Assembly: GCA_964509335.1 (NCBI GenBank)
Contig: CAZDXB010000045.1
Coordinates: 1-18,649, forward strand
DNA: 18,649 nt
Reading direction: 5' to 3'
Source: CAZDXB01 sp964509335
GTDB lineage: Bacteria > Bacteroidota > Ignavibacteria > Kapaibacteriales > UBA2268
The translations under genes were made by a program, and so were the position numbers. Positions within the stretch are counted from its first letter, which is position 1, and every line of letters begins with the position of its first letter. The notes beneath the pieces were generated by a model. That model had not been told where the DNA came from, searched no databases, and was given only the letters and a program-made list of their open reading frames with translations. This document shows, in pieces, positions 13,192 to 18,649 of this stretch.

Positions 13192-14844
13192 TTACCTTCT
13201 TATCCTCTTTTCAAGATAATAATTTATAAGCCCGGAAGTGGACGAGTCCTTATCTTTGGCTTTTTCGTCGTTCAACAGGGAGGGCAGGATGCTTTTCGCT
13301 AATTTCTTGCCGAGTTCCACGCCCCATTGGTCGAAGGGGTTTATATTCCATATCGTTCCTTGAACGAAAACTTTATGCTCGTACATAGCTATTAAAGAGC
13401 CGAGAGCTTCTGGATTTAACTTGTCGATTAGAATCGAATTGCTCGGTCTGTTTCCGGGGAAGACTTTATGCGGCGCTAATTTGTTTATTTCTTCTTCGCC
13501 AAGTCCTTGATCTTTTAGCTCCTTTCTGACTTCTTCTTCCGTTTTGCCTTTCATAAGAGCTTCGGGTTGAGCGAAGAAGTTCGAAAGCAGTATGTCGCGG
13601 TGGTCGCCTATGGGATTTTGCGGATTTATCGAAGCTATGAAATCAACCGGTATAAGTTGAGTCCCCTGATGCAGCGCTTGGAAAAACGAGTGCTGCGCGT
13701 TAGTTCCGGGTTCGCCCCAAATAACCGGGCTTGTGGCGTAATCGACCGCTTTGCCGTCTCTATCGATTCTTTTGCCGTTACTCTCCATTTCCAATTGCTG
13801 AAGAAAAGCCGGTATTTTATCTAAATACTGGTCGTAAGGAACTACGGCGTAAGAATTCGCTCCGAAGAAATTGTTGTACCATATCCCCAAAAGTCCTAAA
13901 ATAACGGGGATATTTCTTTCGAACGGAGCGGAACGAAAATGTTCGTCCATTTTTTCGGCGCCTATTAGCAAACGCTCGAAATTGTCGTATCCTATCGAAA
14001 GAGCTATTGAAAGTCCAATTGCCGACCAAAGCGAATACCTGCCGCCTACCCAATCCCAAAACTCGAACATATTGTTCAGGTCGATACCGAAAGCTTTTAC
14101 GTCCTTCTCGTTTGTCGATAGGGCGACAAAGTGTTTTGCGACTGCGTTTTCGCCGGCGCCGCTTTCTTCTAAAAACCACTCCCTAGCCGTTTTAGCGTTT
14201 GTTAAGGTTTCTTGCGTGCTGAAAGATTTTGAGGCAATAATGAATAAAGTAGTTTCTGGGTCTAATTCCTTAAGGGTTTCGGCGATGTCGGTACTGTCAA
14301 CGTTGGAAACAAAATGCGTATTTATTCCTTCGGCGGCGTATGGTTTTAAAGCCTCGACGACCATACGCGGTCCTAAATCCGAACCGCCTATCCCTATGTT
14401 AACTACGTCGGTGATTCTTTTGCCGCCGAAGCCTTTCCACTCGCCGGAATGGACTTTGTTGACAAATTCTTTCATTCGCTCCAATACGCTTTTGACGAGT
14501 CCCTTTACGTTTTCATCGTTAATGTATATGGGAGCGTCGCCCGATATATTTCTTAAAGCTATATGCAATACCGCTCTGTTTTCGGTGAAATTAATCTTTT
14601 CGCCGGAAAACATCTTTTCAATTGCTTCTTTCAGCTTCGCTTCTTCGGCGAGTTCAAAAAGCGCTTTTAGAGACTTTTCGTCGATTAGATTTTTGGAATA
14701 GTCGAACAAAATGTCGTCGAATTCAATTGAAAAGTTTTCAAATCGTTCCGGATTGTTTTCAAAAAGCTCTTTCAAATTGGTTTTTGTTATTTTTCCGACT
14801 CTGGTTTGTAATTTCCTCCACGAAGCTAAATCTATAACGCTCAT
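13192..14844 (-). CDS. pgi: Glucose-6-phosphate isomerase
   Basis: Pgi interconverts glucose 6-phosphate and fructose 6-phosphate in glycolysis and gluconeogenesis. The 550-aa product (counting from M at 14844) has the phosphate-binding NIGIGGSDLGP, signature 1 FWDWVGGRYSLWSAIG, the catalytic glutamate in QLEMESNGKRID, the conserved histidine in NAQHSFFQALHQG, signature 2 GTIWNINPFDQWGVELGKK, and the C-terminal lysine in that segment. I chose ATG 14844 because GAGGA lies 9 nt upstream and the protein then starts MSVIDLASW; an in-frame GTG at 14859 is possible but less likely. The ribosome site overlaps the stop codon of the small lysine-rich ORF upstream, suggesting coupled translation. Its 3' end faces gcvT. 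Confidence 0.97.
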   Translation of the reverse strand: MSVIDLASWRKLQTRVGKITKTNLKELFENNPERFENFSIEFDDILFDYSKNLIDEKSLKALFELAEEAKLKEAIEKMFSGEKINFTENRAVLHIALRNISGDAPIYINDENVKGLVKSVLERMKEFVNKVHSGEWKGFGGKRITDVVNIGIGGSDLGPRMVVEALKPYAAEGINTHFVSNVDSTDIAETLKELDPETTLFIIASKSFSTQETLTNAKTAREWFLEESGAGENAVAKHFVALSTNEKDVKAFGIDLNNMFEFWDWVGGRYSLWSAIGLSIALSIGYDNFERLLIGAEKMDEHFRSAPFERNIPVILGLLGIWYNNFFGANSYAVVPYDQYLDKIPAFLQQLEMESNGKRIDRDGKAVDYATSPVIWGEPGTNAQHSFFQALHQGTQLIPVDFIASINPQNPIGDHRDILLSNFFAQPEALMKGKTEEEVRKELKDQGLGEEEINKLAPHKVFPGNRPSNSILIDKLNPEALGSLIAMYEHKVFVQGTIWNINPFDQWGVELGKKLAKSILPSLLNDEKAKDKDSSTSGLINYYLEKRIRR

Positions 14845-14855
14845 TATTAGTTTCC

Positions 14856-15101
14856 TCACTTCTTTTTAGATAAAAATTTTGATTTGTCGATTCCTCTTCT
14901 GTAATCGGGGTCTTTCTCCATCCAAGTTCTTAAAGCCTTCGTTACCTTTTTGCTCTTTGTATCCATTAAAAATTCCAACTTTTTTTTCTTTTCGGGACCA
15001 ATTTTGAAACGGGTTCTCTTTAGAGTTTTCTCTAACTTTTTCTTTTTTTCGATTTTATTTTTTTCCGGCGCTTTACCGCTTGGAACAACTCTGCGCTTCA
15101 T
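14856..15101 (-). CDS. Small lysine-rich basic protein, unknown function
   Basis: I do not recognise this 81-aa protein. Residues 1-48 are dominated by Lys and Arg (EKNKIEKKKKLEKTLKR, then IGPEKKKKLEF). The C-terminal half is less biased (VTKALRTWMEKDPDYRRGID) and ends SKFLSKKK. It starts at ATG 15101 with no clear ribosome site and stops at 14856-14858. The pgi ribosome site overlaps that stop, and pgi starts 11 nt later. This tight fit supports a real, co-transcribed gene. A nucleic-acid-binding or ribosome-associated role is possible from charge alone, but that is inference. Part of the bias could instead reflect A-rich sequence by chance. Confidence 0.55.
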   Translation of the reverse strand: MKRRVVPSGKAPEKNKIEKKKKLEKTLKRTRFKIGPEKKKKLEFLMDTKSKKVTKALRTWMEKDPDYRRGIDKSKFLSKKK

Positions 15102-15179
15102 TTTAGTTTACGTAGTTTTATTCAAAAAAATAACTCTTAAGTAAGAAATATATAAATAATATACGATTGGGATGAAGCA

Positions 15180-15881
15180 TTATTTACGGCTCATTTTTCT
15201 ATCAATTTTTTTTGCGTCCTCCATTATTTTCACTCCGGAGCTAGTTCCCAATCTGTCGGCTCCCGCTTTAATTAATTCGAGAGCGAATTTTGCCGTTCTT
15301 ATGCCTCCAGAGGCTTTTATTTTAATTTTGTCTTCCATTCTTTCTTTTATTAATTTAACGTCTCCGGTTGTAGCCCCGCCTTTCGAGAACCCTGTGGAAG
15401 TTTTCACGAAGTCCGCTCCCGCCTTGGCGGCGAGCTGAGCCGCTTTTACTTTCTGCTCGTCGTTCAGAAGGCAAGTTTCGATTATGACTTTAATAATAGC
15501 GCCTTTGTTATGAACCGCGTTCGCTATGTTGCTTATCTCTTTTTGAACTTCATATATTTCGTTGTCGAGGAAAGCGGGAATGTTCATCACTACGTCGATT
15601 TCGTCGGCTCCGGCGCTGACCGCCGCCATCGCCTCGTAGGACTTAACCTCGGATATTTCCGCTCCTAAAGGGAAACCAACTACGGTGCAAATCTTTAAAT
15701 TAGAGCCGTATAATTCTCTCTCTACTCTTTTTAAAAAATACGGCAGTACGCAAACGCTGTGGAAGTTGTATTCGCGCGCCTGCCAGCATAGTCGGTCTAT
15801 CATCTTTCTCGTAACGTCCGGCGTAATCGCCGTGTGGTCGATTTTCGACGAGATTATTTCGCTTACCGTTAAATCAGCCAT
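15180..15881 (-). CDS. deoC: Deoxyribose-phosphate aldolase
   Basis: DeoC cleaves 2-deoxyribose 5-phosphate to glyceraldehyde 3-phosphate and acetaldehyde in deoxynucleoside catabolism. The 233-aa class I aldolase (TIM barrel) shows KIDHTAITP (13-21), VVGFPLGA (67-74), GADEIDVVMNI (91-101) with the relay Asp at 96, KVIIETCLL (131-139), the Schiff-base lysine K160 in FVKTSTGFSKGGAT, and KASGGIRT (189-196) with the second lysine. Its length matches short bacterial DeoC proteins. It starts at ATG 15881, 17 nt after the stop of the Omp85-like gene, so the two are likely co-transcribed; the functional link between them is not obvious. About 80 nt separate it from the lysine-rich gene. Confidence 0.96.
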   Translation of the reverse strand: MADLTVSEIISSKIDHTAITPDVTRKMIDRLCWQAREYNFHSVCVLPYFLKRVERELYGSNLKICTVVGFPLGAEISEVKSYEAMAAVSAGADEIDVVMNIPAFLDNEIYEVQKEISNIANAVHNKGAIIKVIIETCLLNDEQKVKAAQLAAKAGADFVKTSTGFSKGGATTGDVKLIKERMEDKIKIKASGGIRTAKFALELIKAGADRLGTSSGVKIMEDAKKIDRKMSRK

Positions 15882-15898
15882 ATCAAATCCGTTTTTAT

Positions 15899-17515
15899 TT
15901 ATTCGTAATCAAATTCTGTGCCGAGTATTTGCGGCAATTCGAAGTCGCAATTCTCATAAATTGAAAACAGTTGCCCCGTCGTAAATATTATTTCCCCAAA
16001 CTTTCCTTTGTCAAAATTAAAAGCGAAATCCAGCCTGAAAACGCTTTCCGAACCGGTTCCCTTCATATTGAAAAAGCGTATTCCCAATCCCGCCGAATGT
16101 TTCCATTGCGTTTTGCCTAAGTCAATATTCTGTTCCCAAACGGTTCCCGCGTCCCAAAAGGCTACGCCCGATAAACGAAATATCCAGAGCTTAATATCGG
16201 GGAAAAATCTTAGCTCCGTATTCGCGATTATTCGATTGTCGCCCGCGTATGCGTTAGCTCTGTAGCCGCGCAGTCCGGTTCCGAAATCTAATATTAACTG
16301 CCGCCTCGCGTTCCAGTTCCAAACGGTTTGCTGTCTGATTCTGGAAGCGACAACCAGATTGGGCTTTAAGCGATAGAAAGCCTTGCCGTAAGCCTCTTGA
16401 CAGGTGTATTGTCCCATGGCGCTCGTAAACGCCGAAGCGCCTTTTACTCCTCCGAAAAGATATACATCGCCGTCGTAATATGACTTTTCGCCTTCGCCGG
16501 CTACGTAATAATAGCCCTCGCCTTTAGAGCCGATTGGAAAGATTTTGCCGAGAATAGCGCTCCCCCAGCCGCCTACGTTTACGTCCTCTTCTTCCCAAGC
16601 GTTCAGCTTTCTTGTCTGGAAGTAATCCTGAGAGACCGAGGAGAAAGCTACGAGAAATTTGCCTGAGTTATCAAAAGCTCGTCTGTATTCCGACTTGCCT
16701 CTATCGACGTCCTCGATTTCCGCTAAAGTCGATACGAACACGCGATCTCGTTTGCCTTTCCAAGCTCTCGAACCCCAAAAGCGGAGTCTTTTCTCGTGGA
16801 AGGGCATAAGTTCGTATTCTTCCTCGCCTTTGTAGAAAAAGTCCGAACCGAAAGAATTAACGCCCGTTACGCCGAATGAATATTTGTCGGACAAATTCCA
16901 GTATGGTTTGCTTAAGGTTGCGTTTTGGTCGGTTCTGAATCTATTCGCTTTTAGCCCCAATTCTAAATATAGCGGCGTTCGGAAGACTTTTCGTTGCTCG
17001 TAAATGATTTTAGTTTGCGCGCCGATGTCGTTCTCAGTTCTTTCGTAGATTTTAGCGTCCAGATGCCCCGCCGTTCCTAATAAGTTGAATTCTTCTATTC
17101 CCGTGCCGTACTCCTTCGTATTGCCGCCCGAACCGAAAACAATCTCGGGAAAAGTGGACCACATATCTTGAGTAGTTACGTAAACGTCCCAGTAGTATTT
17201 ATCCACCGAGTCAATCGCTATGGAAACGTCGGAAAAGATACCGATTGAGCGCAAATTCCTCAACGTCTCGTATAGTTTATCGTGGTCGAGTTCTTCGCCT
17301 TCGGAGAAAAGCAACTCGTCTTCTATCACGTATTTTTTGGTTAGTATATGGAGCGAGTTGGCGAGCGGCGCCGCGAAGAACCAGTCGTTTTGAGTCGAAT
17401 CGAAAACATCCTTTCTGTTAATATAAATATCGCCGATGAATTTTTTGGAAAAAGCCTCTTGACACATAAGAAAGGCTAACAGCAAAATAACCGGCGCCCA
17501 AACAGTTCTCGTCAA
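15899..17515 (-). CDS. Omp85/BamA-superfamily outer-membrane protein with a single POTRA-like domain
   Basis: The 538-aa protein has a signal peptide (to about residue 23), one POTRA-like region (about 63-117: FSEGEELDHDKLYETLRNLRSIGIFSDVSI) and a C-terminal 16-strand-type beta-barrel of alternating aromatic and polar strands. Two barrel signatures of the superfamily are present: LRGYRA (415-420), the loop-6 VRGF/Y motif, and FWDAGTVW (453-460). BamA has five POTRAs, so this is not BamA but a shorter relative (TamA-like, patatin-less D15 or surface-antigen type). The family inserts or transports outer-membrane substrates; the client is unknown. The start is TTG at 17513-17515 with AAAGGA 7 nt upstream. 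About 21 residues follow the likely terminal strand (FTTGQLF), which is unusual because barrels of this type normally end in Phe. Confidence 0.82.
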   Translation of the reverse strand: MTRTVWAPVILLLAFLMCQEAFSKKFIGDIYINRKDVFDSTQNDWFFAAPLANSLHILTKKYVIEDELLFSEGEELDHDKLYETLRNLRSIGIFSDVSIAIDSVDKYYWDVYVTTQDMWSTFPEIVFGSGGNTKEYGTGIEEFNLLGTAGHLDAKIYERTENDIGAQTKIIYEQRKVFRTPLYLELGLKANRFRTDQNATLSKPYWNLSDKYSFGVTGVNSFGSDFFYKGEEEYELMPFHEKRLRFWGSRAWKGKRDRVFVSTLAEIEDVDRGKSEYRRAFDNSGKFLVAFSSVSQDYFQTRKLNAWEEEDVNVGGWGSAILGKIFPIGSKGEGYYYVAGEGEKSYYDGDVYLFGGVKGASAFTSAMGQYTCQEAYGKAFYRLKPNLVVASRIRQQTVWNWNARRQLILDFGTGLRGYRANAYAGDNRIIANTELRFFPDIKLWIFRLSGVAFWDAGTVWEQNIDLGKTQWKHSAGLGIRFFNMKGTGSESVFRLDFAFNFDKGKFGEIIFTTGQLFSIYENCDFELPQILGTEFDYE

Positions 17516-17636
17516 TTTATTTCCTTTATTTTTGTTTGCATTTATAGCGAACTCAAAGTTATATTAAAGACGCGTTATTCGCAAAGGATTTGTTTCGCTA
17601 ATAAAAACGAGGTTTATTCAAATAGAAATAGAGCGT

Positions 17637-18521
17637 ATGATTATCTCTTGTAGCAGAAGGACGGACGTTCCGGCGTATTATTCGAATTGGTTTATCGACA
17701 AAATCAAAAAAGAGCGGTGCGAAGTCCCCAATCCCTTCAATTTCAAGCAAGTTTCGGAAGTAGATTTAAGTCCCGGCGCGGTCGATTGCTTTGTTTTTTG
17801 GTCGCGAAATCCTTATCCGTTAATGAAGAAGCTTAGTCTTTTGGACGAGCGCGGCTACCCGTATTACTTTTTATACACCTTAAACGATTATCCGAGGAAG
17901 CTGGAGCCTTTCAGGCCCGGAACGAAAACGGCTATAGAGACGTTCAAGCGTCTGTCCAATAGAATCGGCGCGGGCAAAGTCGTTTGGCGTTACGACCCGA
18001 TTTTGATTTGCGATTCAATCGACTTCGATTATCATCTCAAAAAGTTCGAGTATTTATCAAAGGAGTTGAGCGGCTATTCTAAAAAAGTAATTATAAGCGT
18101 CGTTACGCCGTATCGAAAAACGACGAGGAGGATGTCGAAATTATGCTCCGATTCCTACGAAAACCTGTGGGAGCGAGACGAGCTATACGCGTTGTTAGAG
18201 CGAATCGCCGAGATTGCTTCGGGACGGGGCTTAGCAATGGAAATCTGCTGCGGCGAAAAGGATTTAACCGGCATAGGAATAAAACCCGGAAAGTGTATAG
18301 ACGCCGGACTCATTGACAGAGAATTAGGCAAAAATCTCAGCTATCGCAAAGACCCGAACCAGCGAAAAAACTGCAACTGCGCAAAAAGCAAAGACATTGG
18401 GATGAACGACACGTGCTTAATGAACTGCGCCTACTGCTACGCTACAAACGGTATTAAATCCGCGATAGAGAATTACAAACGTTGCGATATTCATTCAGAG
18501 CGATTGATAGGGAGGATTTAG
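17637..18521 (+). CDS. DUF1848 family protein with C-terminal cysteine cluster
   Basis: The 294-aa protein matches DUF1848 from end to end. It opens MIISCSRRTDVPAYYSNWF, continues VDCFVFWSRNPYP (49-61), YYFLYTLNDYP and VVWRYDPILICDSIDFDYH (115-133), and ends with the cysteine cluster C246, C248, C260, C264, C267 (NCNCAKSKDIGMNDTCLMNCAYCYA). The CLMNCAYC spacing (CxxxCxxC) recalls radical-SAM iron-sulfur sites, so a metal cluster is likely, but it lies at the C-terminus instead of the N-terminus of the barrel. The biochemical role is not established to my knowledge. It is transcribed divergently from the Omp85-like gene across a 121-nt gap, and a palindrome cluster follows. Confidence 0.88.
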   Translation: MIISCSRRTDVPAYYSNWFIDKIKKERCEVPNPFNFKQVSEVDLSPGAVDCFVFWSRNPYPLMKKLSLLDERGYPYYFLYTLNDYPRKLEPFRPGTKTAIETFKRLSNRIGAGKVVWRYDPILICDSIDFDYHLKKFEYLSKELSGYSKKVIISVVTPYRKTTRRMSKLCSDSYENLWERDELYALLERIAEIASGRGLAMEICCGEKDLTGIGIKPGKCIDAGLIDRELGKNLSYRKDPNQRKNCNCAKSKDIGMNDTCLMNCAYCYATNGIKSAIENYKRCDIHSERLIGRI

Positions 18522-18551
18522 AAAAAGAAGAATAAGAGTTTTATTCAATAG

Positions 18552-18571
18552 CCCCGAACTTTAGTTCGGGG
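18552..18571 (-). repeat. Module B palindrome, copy 2 (inverted)
   Basis: CCCCGAACT (18552-18560) and AGTTCGGGG (18563-18571) flank a TT centre. With its flanks (left ATAG, right AAAT) it is the reverse complement of the unit at 13027-13046. It lies 30 nt after the DUF1848 stop and could also be a terminator stem for that gene. Confidence 0.9.
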
Positions 18572-18594
18572 AAATAGATATTAAAAAATCCTTA

Positions 18595-18614
18595 CTCCGC
18601 CCTAAAGGACGAAG
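18595..18614 (-). repeat. Module A palindrome, copy 2 (inverted)
   Basis: Read on the minus strand, CTTCGTCCT and AGGGCGGAG flank TT and pair over nine positions with two G-U wobbles. On the plus strand the wobbles become C-A mismatches, so only minus-strand RNA would fold fully. The core matches copy 1 at 12987-12999. Confidence 0.75.
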
Positions 18615-18628
18615 CTATAAAAGTCTCC

Positions 18629-18649
18629 TCCGACCGAAACTCCGATTTC
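18629..18649 (-). repeat. Module C palindrome, copy 2 (inverted, cut by window end)
   Basis: TCCGACCGAAA (18629-18639), loop CTCCGA and the first four bases TTTC of the right arm are visible before the window ends. This matches the reverse complement of the unit at 13138-13165 at all but one base over the shared 21 positions. Confidence 0.75.

Noticed and set aside
12923..13192. CRISPR array
   Set aside because: The repeats are different palindromes at irregular spacing, with no uniform direct repeat and spacer pattern and no cas gene.
13567..14701. Long plus-strand open frames, up to 276 codons, opposite pgi
   Set aside because: They are antisense to a clearly conserved enzyme, and their translations are Ser/Phe/Leu-rich with no domain. 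They reflect the codon bias of pgi.
14950..15438. Plus-strand Phe-rich frames opposite the lysine-rich gene and deoC
   Set aside because: Phe-rich translation is what antisense of Lys codons gives; deoC is certain on the other strand.

Overview
The window looks like chromosomal DNA of a Gram-negative, LPS-making bacterium of the FCB group (Bacteroidota and relatives). Three things point there. The giant protein at 3284-7555 ends in a type IX secretion (Por) sorting domain and carries SBBP-propeller and PKD-like modules. There is a heptose kinase for LPS core sugars, and an Omp85-type outer-membrane barrel. Several genes lack a clear Shine-Dalgarno sequence, which also fits. I cannot name the class or genus from sequence alone.

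Layout. 1-502: the left part of an IS3-family element on the minus strand, cut by the window edge, with orfA complete, an A7 slippage site and the start of orfB. 643-714: tRNA-Glu(UUC), minus strand. 891-2982: hldA and hrcA, 10 nt apart. 3284-7555: a 1423-aa secreted, probably surface-anchored repeat protein. 7793-9676: grpE and dnaJ. 9751-11147: an AT-rich patch with a small membrane protein and an orphan beta-class DNA methyltransferase. 11239-12864: a ComEA-like DNA-binding protein and gcvT. 12865-13191: a convergent intergenic region packed with palindromic repeats. 13192-17515: a minus-strand run of Omp85-like barrel, deoC, a small lysine-rich protein and pgi. 17637-18521: a divergent DUF1848 protein. 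18522-18649: a second palindromic-repeat cluster.

The heat-shock genes hrcA, grpE and dnaJ form one functional group (repressor and DnaK co-chaperones), but the large secreted-protein gene splits them and neither dnaK nor a CIRCE operator is visible. GcvT (glycine cleavage), Pgi (glycolysis) and DeoC (deoxynucleoside salvage) are ordinary housekeeping enzymes.

The most unusual content is a set of short palindromic elements. Two 33-bp copies and one 20-bp copy lie in frame inside the N-terminal region of the 1423-aa protein. Related 20-35-bp palindromes fill the intergenic clusters at 12923-13192 and 18552-18649, and three modules are shared between these clusters in inverted orientation. This resembles the behaviour of Rickettsia palindromic elements: small mobile or selfish repeats able to enter coding sequence.
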